Shown: positions 1 to 9,400 of the stretch, piece by piece
How the letters are laid out: each line of letters opens with the position of its first letter
Position numbering within the stretch: position 1 is the stretch's first letter
DNA from: Agelas oroides
Lineage: Eukaryota; Porifera; Demospongiae; Agelasida; Agelasidae
Direction: 5' to 3'
DNA: 64,000 nt
Assembly (NCBI GenBank): GCA_949130485.1
Contig: OX422184.1
Span: 4,525,204 to 4,589,203 of the forward strand
Program-made: the position numbers and the translations under genes
Notes under the pieces: generated by a model
What the model was told of the DNA's origin: nothing
The model's input: the letters and a program-made list of their open reading frames with translations, nothing else
Database searches by the model: none

Positions 1-2961
1 TTGGTAATATGTACCTTGCATTAGTGCAACGTTTGTACCGAGGTAGTATTAGTCGCCAATGTACGCGAATTTCCATTGACGGCATTATACGGCGCTGTAG
101 GGAACGGAGATATTGGCCGTCCGGTACAGTTTTTATGCGCCTTTTTCACCGAGATAGGGTTTACGTTCTTAAACTGTTCATGCCCATAGCTTGTTGATAA
201 TATGCACCTTGCATTAGTGCAACCTATGTACCGAGCTAGGATTAGTCGCGAATGTGCGAGAATTACCATTGAAGGCACTATACGACGCTGCATGGGAACG
301 GAGATATTGGCCGGCCAGTACTGCTTTCTGCTCCTTTTGCACCGAGAAAGGGTTTACAATTTTAAACTTTTCAGGTCCATAGCGTCTTGATAATATGCAC
401 CTTGTATTAGTGCAACCTTTGTACCGAGTTAGGGTTAGTCGCGAATGTACGCGAATTCCCATTAAAGGCACTATTCGGCGCTGCATGGGACGGAGATATT
501 GGCCAGCCCGTACAGCTTTGTGCGCCTTTTGAACCGTGAAAGGGTTTACATTTTTAAACTCTTCATGCCCATAACTTCTTGGTAATATTCACCTTACATT
601 AGTGCAACATTTGTACCGAGGTAGGAAAAGTCGCCAATGTACGCGAATTTCCATTGACGGCACTATACTGCGATGCAGGGACCGGAGATATTGGCCGGCC
701 CCTACAGAGTTGTGCGCCTTTCGCCCCGAGAAAAGATTTACATTTATAAACTCTTCATGCCCATAGCTTCTTGATAATATGCACCTTGGATTAGTGCAAC
801 CTTTGTACTGAGCTAGGATTAGTCGCGAATGTGCGAGAGTTACCATTGAAGGCACTGTACGGCGCTGCATGGGAACGGATATATTGGTCGGCCCCTACAG
901 CTTTGTGCGCCTTTTGCACCGAGAAAGGGTTTATATTTTTAGACTATTCATGCCCATAGCTTCTTGATAATATGCACCTTGCATTAGTGCAACCTTTGTA
1001 CCGAGTTAGAGTTAGTCGCGAATGTACGCGAATTTCCATTGAAGGCACTATACGGCGCTGCATGGGACGGAGATATTGGCCGGCCCGTACAGCTTTGTGC
1101 GCCTTTTGCACCGTGAAAGGGTTTACATTTTTAAACTCTTCATGCCCATAGCTTCTTGATAATATGCACCTTGCATTAGTGCAACTTTTGTACCGAGCTA
1201 GGATTAGTCGCGAATGTACGAGAACTACCATTGAAGGCACTATACGGCGCTGCATGGGACGGAGATATTGGCCGGCCCCTACAGCTTTGTGCGCCTTTTG
1301 CACTGAGAAAAGGTTTACATTTTTAAACTCTTCATGCCCATAGCTTCTTGATAATATGCACCTTGCATTAGTGCAACCTTTGTACCAAGCTAGGATTAGT
1401 CGCGAATATACGCGAATTTCCATTGAAGGCACTATCCAGTGCTGCATGGGACGGAGATATTGGCCGGCCAGTACTGCTTTCTGCTCCTTTTGCACCGAGA
1501 AAGGGTTTACAATTTTAAACTTTTCAAGTCCATAGCGTCTTGATAATATGCACCTTGTATTAGTGCAACCTTTGTACCGAGTTAGGGTTAGTCGCGAATG
1601 TACGCGAATTTCCATTGAAGGCACTATACGGCGCTGCATGGGACGGAGATATTGGCCGGCCCGTACAGCTTTGTGCGCCTTTTGCACCGTGAAAGGGTTT
1701 ACTTTTTTAAACTCTTCATGCCCATAGCTTCTTGATAATATGCACCTTGCATTAGTACAACTTTTGTACCGAGCTAGGATTAGTCGCGAATGTACGAGAA
1801 CTACCATTGAAGGCACTATACGGCGCTGCATGGGACGGAGATAATGGCCGGCCCCTACAGCTTTGTGCGCCTTTTGCACCGAGAAAAGGTTTACATTTTT
1901 AAACTCTTCATGCCCATAGCTTTTTGATAATATGCACCTTGCATTAGTGCGACCTTTGTTCCGAGCGAGGATTAGTCGCGAATGTGCGAGAATTGCCATT
2001 GAAGGCACTATACGGCGCTGCATGGGAACGGAGATATTGGCCGGCCCCTACAGCATTGTGCGCCTTTTGCACCGAGGAAAGGTTTACATTTTGAAACTCT
2101 TCATGCCCATAGCTTCTTGATAATAAGCGCCTTGCATTAGTGCAACCTTTGTACCGAGTTAAGGTTAGTCGCAAATTTACGCGAATTTCCATTGATGGCA
2201 CTATACGGCGCTGCATGTGACGGAGATGTTTGCCGGCCCGTACAGCTTTGTGAGCCTTTTGCACCGTGAAAGGGTTTACATTTTTAAACTCTTCATGCCC
2301 ATAGCTTCTTGATAATATGCACCTTGCATTAGTGCAACCTTTGTACCGAGCTAGGATTAGTCGCGAATGTACGAGAACTACCATTGAAGGCACTATACGG
2401 CGCTGCATGGGACGGAGATATTGGTCGGCCACTTCAGCTTTGTGCGCCTTTTGCACCGAGGAAAGGTTTTCATTTCTAAACTCTTCATGCCCATAGCTTC
2501 TTGATAATATGCACCTTGCATTAGTGCAACCTTTGTACCGAGTTAGGGTTAGTCGCAAATGTACGCGAATTTCCATTGATGGCACTATACGGCGCTGCAT
2601 GGGACGGAGATGTTGGCCGGCCTGTACAGCTTTGTGAGCCTTTTGCACCGTGAAAGGGTTTACATTTTTAAACTCTTCATGCCCATAGCTTCTTGGTAAT
2701 ATGCACCTTACATTAGTGCAACATTTGTACCGAGGTAGGAAAAGTCGCCAATGTACGCGAATTTCCATTGACGGCACTATACTGCGATGCAGGACCGGAG
2801 ATATTGGCCGGCCCCTACAGCTTTGTGCGCCTTTTGCACCGAGAAAAGGTTTACATTTTTAAACTCTTCATGCCCATAGCTTCTTGATAATATGCACCTT
2901 GCATTAGTGCAACCTTTGTACCGAGTTAGAGTTAGTCGCGAATGCACGCGAATTTCCATTG
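1..2961 (+). repeat. 192-bp satellite array, segment 1
   Basis: About 15 head-to-tail monomers of 192-193 bp. Each monomer has the same landmarks in order: a TGCAC...GTGCA inverted repeat, a TTTGTACCGAG box, a GTCGCGAAT box, CCATTG, GGCACTATACGGCG, a GGAGATATTGGCCGGCC box, TTTGTGCGCCTTTTGCACCG, GTTTACATTTTTAAACTC and TTCATGCCCATAGCTTC. The 193-bp variant has GGGAACGG where the 192-bp form has GGGACGG. Several subfamilies alternate: A (GAGCTAGGATTAG), B (GAGTTAGGGTTAG) and C (GAGGTAGGAAAAGTCGCC, with GCGATGCAGGGACC). The array begins inside a monomer at the window edge and ends at CCATTG (2956-2961), where a LINE insert starts. No host gene is visible. Confidence 0.97.
2958..2961 (+). repeat. 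Probable LINE target-site duplication, left copy (ATTG)
   Basis: ATTG at the end of the left satellite flank matches ATTG at 6446-6449. It is short, and the adjacent TTA-repeat tail makes its exact limits uncertain. Confidence 0.5.
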
Positions 2962-4153
2962 GTAAACCACTGTTACACAGTTTTGTTCATCTGGGACTTA
3001 GTGACCCAGGTAGACCTGCTGAACCACCTCTGCAATCACAGCCCCCCAGCCTGCCTGATAAGCAGCTCATAAATCCGGTGTTAGCTTTTGTTAAAGCTTT
3101 TCGTCTCAAGGGTGACAATACAAGCCTCAAATCTGCCATAGCTACCCGGTTTGATACTGGTGTGCTTTCCTCAGCCATTAAGGCATTATGGGATTTCTCT
3201 GGTCCTGTTCTTTCTTTGGCTAGGCCTCACTTATCAGTCTCGTAGGAATGCTAATAAGCAGCAGCTATTTGAGAGCGTCTTTGCAGATCTTGTTAGTGCC
3301 TTTGAGACCTTGGATGCTGATGATCTCCTACCTGATATCTACTGTGAAGCAATTGATCTTCTGTCCCTACCAGCTTTAGAGTTAGACCCAGTCTCAAAAC
3401 GGCTTGAAACAAACACAAAAGTCTTGCAGTCCTTGTGCACCTCTGTTGAAAGTCTCCCTCCTAAATTAGTCAAACCGGTTCAGGACCAGGCCTCTTCACA
3501 GCTAAAATCGCTCAATGACCTTGTTGAGTCTGTCCAGAAACTGAAGGACCAGCTCTCCTGTGCAATGGATGTTTCAATAAAAGAGTTAAAAGACTCAACT
3601 TCAAAGTTTACTGTGTCAGCTCAAAAATTAAATGATCAGTTGTTCAGTACGATTGCTAGCTCTGTGAAAGAGCTTAAGAGCTCAGCCTCTGAGCACGCTG
3701 TGGCTGCCCTGCGGCCGGTCAAGATGAATAGTCATGTCAATAGCATTGATCGCAGGAACAATGTAATTATCTTTGGTCTTGAAGAGAGATCCTTATATGG
3801 ATACAAGAAAAGACGTTGAGAGTATCTTGGAGTTTCTCTGTGGGCGTTCAGTGCCTTTTAATGATGCATTCAGGCTTGGTCGATTCAAAGGTCGTGACAG
3901 TGACCACCCTCCCCGCCCGCTTCTAGTTAAACTGTCTAATGCGTGGGATAAAAGGCTAATACTTGCTGCAAAACGCAACTTGAAAGATTTTAGCATCAAA
4001 AGGCTTTTCATACGTGAGGATCTCTCACCTGAAACGCGGAAACTAAGAGCACAACGCAGAAAAGAGAATAGCAATTCTCAAAGATCACAACGTTCCCGCA
4101 GCTCCAGTGAGAGCCTCTCTGAAAGTCGTCCTGGTGATGTCAACCAGCAATGA
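2962..4153 (+). pseudogene. LINE ORF1-like protein, 5'-truncated with two frameshifts
   Basis: Three successive plus-strand frames encode parts of one ORF1-type protein. The first (2962-3245) has no start codon of its own inside the insert and is open from the satellite junction. The second is used from about 3230 to 3819 and is rich in Leu, Lys, Ser and Glu, with several KLKDQL- and VKELKSS-like stretches that look coiled-coil (about 3430-3700). The third (about 3790-4153) carries RLGRFKGRD, RPLLVKLSNAWDKRLIL and KRLFIREDLSPETRKLR, followed by an Arg/Ser-rich tail (about 4075-4140). The run RRNNVIIFGLEE (about 3751-3786), just before the second frameshift, together with the third-frame motifs, resembles the RRM-like nucleic-acid-binding core and basic C-terminus of LINE ORF1 proteins, which bind element RNA. 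Frameshifts lie near 3230 and 3800. The last stop (TGA, 4151-4153) overlaps the ORF2 start as ATGA. Confidence 0.75.
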
Positions 4154-6207
4154 CTGCACCTCTAAACAGCAACATTCGGATTATCAGCTATAATTGTAGA
4201 GGATGGAAATCCGCGTCTAACGTTGTCTTTAATCTCTTAAATGATTGTGATATCTGTATGATTCAAGAACATTGGCTCTTCAAAGAACAGTTACAATCTC
4301 TTAACATCAGTGATGAATATTCCTCAACTGCTGTTAGTGGTATGGTTAGTACAGAATTTGTTGCTGGGCGGCCCTTTGGTGGCTGTGCCATACTCTATCG
4401 TAAGTCACTCTCTAAATTTATTACAACTATAAAGTCGATTTCAAAAAGATTTTGTGCAATTTCACTTACCTGTTCCTCAATGTCGATCCTCTTGATTTGT
4501 GTTTATCTACCTACCAACTATGGTACTTCTCAAAGTCATGACTTCTACTTGGAGGTTCTGGGTGAGCTTAAAGGCTTTATTGATGCGCAGGTCTTTGACA
4601 AAGTTATTGTTGCTGATGACTTCAATGTTGATTTTAATCATCGAGGTACCACCTGTGTATACTAGCAAGCGCTCATGAACGACCTTCAACTGTGTGCTGT
4701 TGATCTTCTCCCATGTTATAATATTCATTTCACGTATGAGAGAGATGATGGTCTAGCTTGCTCCTGGCCGGATCACGTTCTGACCAATTGCCACTGTATC
4801 AACAACATCTCCTCCATTATGTGTATACACTCTCCGGATAACTTTTCCGATCATGTTCCTGTCTTTTTTGAACTTAACGTATCTCTACCTCATGTGGGCA
4901 GTTCTGACACTATTAGCTCGCGTGGTAATACTAGTCTTCATGATAAAATCGACTGGCGTAAAATTGACTCTGCCTCAATAGAGGCTTACAAGATTTGTGT
5001 TCGGGCAAGTTTGTCCACTCTTTCAGATGAGTTGCAAGATTGCTCAACTCCAGATTGCAAGTCGCATCAACCTGCTATTGACTATGCATGTGAAAAGCTG
5101 TTTTCTTGTCTGTATCATGCTGGACAACAATGTTTTCCACAGTTCAGTAAACGTGCTAAGGTTATGGCAGGATGGAATGACTCCGTTAGACTACTTCGCA
5201 GTAAAGCTCTATTTTGGAATCGTTTGTGGTCAGATAATGGTTGTCCCTCTAGTGGTGTTCTATTGCAAATCAGGAAGAAAGCCAAGTCTCGCTACAAGTA
5301 TGCTGTTAGATCTCTAAAACGTCGGAAAGATCACATCGTCAATAAGAAAATCAGTTCTGCCTTAACTGGGAGACACAATCGTGTTTTCTGGCAAGAAATA
5401 AAAAGAGTCAAGCGCTCCAAGACTGCTAAACGCTCACAGTCCTCTGTTGTTGATGGTTTTACAAACATGCGAGATATAGCAAATAACTTTCATAATAGAC
5501 TTAGTACTGTTCTCAACTCTGTCGAGGAGGACGTGGTATCCTTTTCTTTTCTGCAAGATTCTAGTTGTACTGCTAATATATCAATTTTTCCTGAGACTGT
5601 ATCAGAAGCCTTGGAAAAACTGAGAACCAACAAGCAGGATGGCAGCCAACTCTCTTCAAACCATCTCCTTCTTGCAGCCCCCGTTCTGGAAGAATTTCTA
5701 TCAAAATTCTTTACAGTCATTATTAGACATGGGTATATGCCTCAGCTACTCAGGAACTGCATACTGATTCCTATTCCTAAGTCAGGGAAGGATCCGTCTC
5801 AATCAGACAATTATAGACCCATTGCTTTGGCCCCCAATCTGAGTAAGGTTCTTGAATGGTGTATACTACTACAGTTTGGCTCCTACTTATCAACGTCTGA
5901 TTTGCAGTTTGGCTTCAAAAGTGACACTTCCACTGATTCTTGTACAGGTCTGCTAAAGAACACTATTGCCCTTCACATCCATCGTAAGACTAAGGTCTAT
6001 GGCTGCTTTCTAGATGCCAGTAAAGCGTTTGATAGAGTAAGTCATAACACCCTGTTCAATATCCTTGAGAGGAGAGATGTACCCCCTATTTTACTGCGCT
6101 TTCTTTGGTCTTGGTACAAAGACCAGTCTTGCACTGTTAAATGGAACTCCGATGTATCCGACCCCTTTGGTGTAACAAATGGTGTACGTCAAGGTGGGGT
6201 ACTATCA
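4150..6207 (+). pseudogene. LINE ORF2: apurinic-like endonuclease and truncated reverse transcriptase
   Basis: The frame starts at the ATG at 4150, overlapping the ORF1 stop by ATGA. The N-terminal part is an exonuclease-endonuclease-phosphatase fold: ISYNCRG (near residue 12), MIQEHW with the catalytic Glu, VADDFNVDF at the position of the usual GDFN motif, then SWPDHVL and FSDHVPV with the catalytic Asp/His. One in-frame TAG (4663-4665) interrupts the endonuclease; the frame is unchanged after it, so this is a nonsense mutation and not a frameshift. Reverse transcriptase follows: IPIPKSGKDPSQSDNYRPI, LQFGFK, motif A as FLDASKAFDRV and motif B as NGVRQGGVLS. It stops there. Motif C (YXDD) and the thumb are absent, and the reading frame runs into unrelated sequence at about 6205-6210. 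The normal role is target nicking and target-primed cDNA synthesis. This copy cannot perform it. Confidence 0.88.
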
Positions 6208-6445
6208 CGCGCCGCTCAGACTGCCGAAGAGAGAGACGCCAGATTGCGGCAAATACGCGATAACCGACGTCAGAGTCTGGCAACTGAAAGCGAAGAGGAG
6301 ACAGCAGTTAGGCTTCAGCAGATGAGGGACAGGCTGGCCTCTGAGACTGACCCCAATCAACTGCATCAAAATACCTTGCGCATCCATCGCATTCGAGCTC
6401 ACGCTCGCCCCCACAATGCTGTGCATTCACCTAGTTATTATTATT
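6208..6445 (+). other. STPR-like coding fragment fused in frame to the truncated RT, with TTA-repeat tail
   Basis: Immediately after the RT motif-B region the same frame continues as a charged repeat: TAEERDARLRQIRDNRRQ, then SEEETAVRLQQMRDRLASET. Spacing of about 23 residues between the RL and RD pairs and the repeated E(E/T)...RL...RD pattern match STPR repeats (DNA-binding repeats first described in silkworm FMBP-1, and common in metazoan proteins, including ones encoded by Helitron-type elements). The frame ends at a TGA (6448-6450) created at the satellite junction. The tail at 6435-6445 is TTA-repeat. No part of this segment resembles LINE RT motifs C to E, so it comes from another transcript or element. 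The STPR assignment is by motif recognition only. Confidence 0.6.
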
Positions 6446-6449
6446 ATTG
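6446..6449 (+). repeat. Probable LINE target-site duplication, right copy (ATTG)
   Basis: ATTG directly precedes AAGGCACTATACGG, the normal continuation of the satellite monomer. Confidence 0.5.
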
Positions 6450-9400
6450 AAGGCACTATACGGCGCTACATGGGACGGAGATATTGGCCGGCCCGTAAAG
6501 CTTTGTGCGCCTTTTGCACCGTGAAAGTGTTTACATTTTAAAACTCTTCATGCCCATAGCTTCTTAATATGCACCTTGCACTAGTGCAACGTTTGTACCG
6601 AGGTAGGATTAGTCGCCAATGTACGCGAATTTCCATTGACGGCACTATACGGCGCTGTAGGGAACGGAGATATTGGCAGTCCGATACAGTTTTTTGCGCC
6701 TTTTTCACCGAGAAAGGGTTTACGTTCTTAAACTGTTCATGCCCATAGCTTGTTGATAATATGCACCTTGCATTAGTGCAACCTTTGTACCGAGCTAGGA
6801 TTAGTCGCGAATGTGCGAGAATTACCATTGAAGGCACTATACGGCGCTGCATGGGAACGGAGATATTGGTCGGCCCCTACAGCTTTGTGCGCCTTTTGCA
6901 CGGAGAAAAGGTTTACATTTTTAAACTCTTCATGCCCATAGCTTCTTGATACTATGCATCTTGCATTAGTGCAACCTTTGTACCGAGTTAGGGTTAGTCG
7001 CGAATGTACGCGAATTTCCATTGAAGGCACTATACGGAGCTGCATGGGACGGAGATGTTGGCCGGCCCGTACAGCTTTGTGCGCCTTTTGCACCGTAAAA
7101 GTGTTTACATTTTTAAACTCTTCATGCCCATTGCTTCTTGATAATATATACCTTGCATTAGTGCAACCTTTGTACCGAGTTAGGGTTAGTCGCGAATGTA
7201 CGCAAATTTCCATTGAAGGTACTATACGGCGCTGCATGGGACGGAGATATTGGCCGTTCCACACAGTTTTGTGCGCCTTTTGCACCGTGAAAGGGTTTAC
7301 ATTTGTAAACTCTTCATGGCCATAGCTTCTTGGTAATATGCACCTTACATTAGTGCAACCTTTGTACCGAGGTAGGAAAAGTCGCCAATGTACGCGAATT
7401 TCCATTGACGGCACCATACGGCGATGCAGGGACCGGAGATATTGGCCGACCCCTACAGCTTTGTGCGCCTTTTGCACCGAGAAAAGGTTTACATTTTTAA
7501 ACTCTTCATGCCCATAGCTTCTTGATAATATGCACCTTGCATTAGTGCAACCTTTGTACCGAGCTAGGATTAGTCGCGAATGTACGAAAATTACTATTGA
7601 AGGCACTAATCGGCGCTGCATGGGACGAAGATATTGGCCGGCCCTTACAGCTTTGTGCGCCTTTTGCACCGAGAAAAGGTTTACATTTTTAAACTCTTCA
7701 TGCCCATAGCTTCTTGATAATATGCACCTTGCATTAGTGCAACCTTTGTACCGAGTTAGGGTAAGTCGAGAATATACGCGGATTTCCATTGAAGGAACAA
7801 CACGGCGCTGCATGGGACGGAGATATTGGCCGGACCCTACAGTTTTGTACGCCTTTTGCACAGAGAAAGGGTTTACATTTTTAAACTCTTCATGCCCATA
7901 GCTTCTTGATAATATGCACCTTGCATTAGTGCAACCTTTGTACCGAGCTAGGATTAGTCGCGAATGTTCGAGAATTACCATTGAAGGCACTATACGGCGC
8001 TGCATGGGACGGAGATATTGGCCGGCCCGTACAGCTTTGTGCGCCTTTTGCACCGTGAAAGGGTTTACATTTTTAAACTCTTCATGCCCATAGCTTCTTG
8101 ATAATATGCACCTTGCATTAGTGCAACCTTTGTACCGAGCTAGGATTAGTCGCGAATTTACGAGAATTACCATTGAAGGCACTTTTCGGCTCTGCATGGA
8201 ACAAAGATATTGGCCTGCCCCTACAGCTTTGTGCGCCTTTTACACCGAGAAAAGGTTTACATTTTTAAACTCTTCATACCCATAGCTTCTTGATAATATG
8301 AACCTTCCATTAATGCAACCTTTGTACCGAGGTAGGAAGAATCGACAATGTACGCGAATTTCCATAAACGGCACTATACGTCGCTGCATGGGACGGAGAT
8401 GTTGGCAGGCCCGTACAGCTTTGTGCGCCTTTTGCACCGTGAAAGGGTTTACATTTTTAAACTCTTCATACCCATAGCTTCTTGGTAATATGCACCTTAC
8501 ATTAGTGCAACATTTGTACCGAGGTAGGAAAAGTCGACAATGTACGCGAATTTCCATTGACGGCACTATACTGCGATGCAGGGACGGGAGATATTAGCCG
8601 TTCCACACAATTTTGTACGCCTTTTGCACCGAGAAAGGGTTTACGTTTTTAAACTCTTCATACCCATAGCTTCTTGATAATATGCATCTTGCATAAGTGC
8701 AACGTTTGTACAGAGCTAGGATTAGTCGCGAATATACGTGAATTCCATTGAAGGCACTATACAGTGCTGCATGGGAAGGAGATATTGGCCGGCCCGTACT
8801 GCTTTCTGCGCATTTTGCACCGAGAAAGGGTTTACATTTTTAAACTTTTCATACCCATAGCTTCTTGATAATATGCACCTTGCATTAGTACAACCTTTGC
8901 ACCGAGGTCGGAAGAGTCGCCAATGTACGCGAATTTCCATTGACGGCAATATACGGCGCTGTAGGGAACGGAGATATTGGCCGTCCCGTACAGTTTTTGT
9001 GCGCCTTTTGCACCGGGAAAGGGTTTACGTTTTTAAACTCTTCATGCCCATAGCTTCTTGATAATAAGCACCTTGCATTAGTGCAACCTTTGTACCGAGC
9101 TAGGATTAATCGCGAATGTACGAGAATTACCATTGAAGGCACCATACGGCGCTGCATGGAACGGAGATATTGGCTGGCCCCTACAGCTTTGTGCGCCTTT
9201 TGCACCGAGAAAGGGTTTACATTTTTAAACTCTTCATGCCCAGAGCTTCTTGATAATATGCACCTTGCATTAGTGCAATCTTTGTACCGAGCTATGATTA
9301 GTCACGAATGTACGAGAATTGCCATTGAAGGCACTGTACGGCGCTGCATGGGAAGGAGATATTGGCCGGCCCGTACAGCTTTGTGCACCTTTTGCACCGT

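Larger units (their letters stand above)
2962..6445 (+). mobile_element. Broken, chimeric non-LTR retrotransposon (LINE) insert
   Basis: The satellite is interrupted exactly between CCATTG and AAGGC, and joining the two flanks restores a normal monomer. ATTG occurs on both sides (2958-2961 and 6446-6449), which fits a 4-bp target-site duplication. The insert encodes, in order, an ORF1-like region, an endonuclease, the first half of a reverse transcriptase, and an STPR-like fragment, and ends in a short TTA-repeat tail (6435-6445). The missing ORF1 start suggests 5' truncation, the usual result of incomplete target-primed reverse transcription. The absence of poly(A) and the short microsatellite tail recall CR1/L2-type elements. 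That clade placement is an impression from the motifs and was not tested. The copy is dead: frameshifts, a stop codon, and no YXDD catalytic motif. Confidence 0.88.

Noticed and set aside
1-192. CENP-B box in the monomer
   Set aside because: No match to the TTCG....A..CGGG core was seen in the monomer on either strand.
202-390. Recurrent 62-codon plus-strand ORFs (starting MHLALVQPLYRA)
   Set aside because: One per 193-bp monomer, bounded by the ATG of AATATGCACC and the TGA of CTTGATAA. They follow the repeat and not a gene; same-strand ORFs in 192-bp monomers run on in a different frame.
944-2023. Long minus-strand ORFs over the satellite as genes for a repeat protein
   Set aside because: Their 64-residue period equals the monomer length. 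They start and stop where 193-bp monomers shift the frame, and they show no domain, signal or intron structure. Explained by one stop-free frame in a 192-bp unit.
4663-4668. Programmed readthrough of the TAG (TAG followed by CAA)
   Set aside because: Only the first three bases after the stop fit the known CAATTA-type context, and the element has other disabling lesions, so a simple nonsense mutation is more likely.
6431-6435. Helitron 3' end (CTAG followed by T) at the end of the LINE insert
   Set aside because: The bases after CTAG are TTA repeats and not satellite sequence, and the matching 5' TC end at an A/T site is absent, whereas the ATTG duplication fits retrotransposition.
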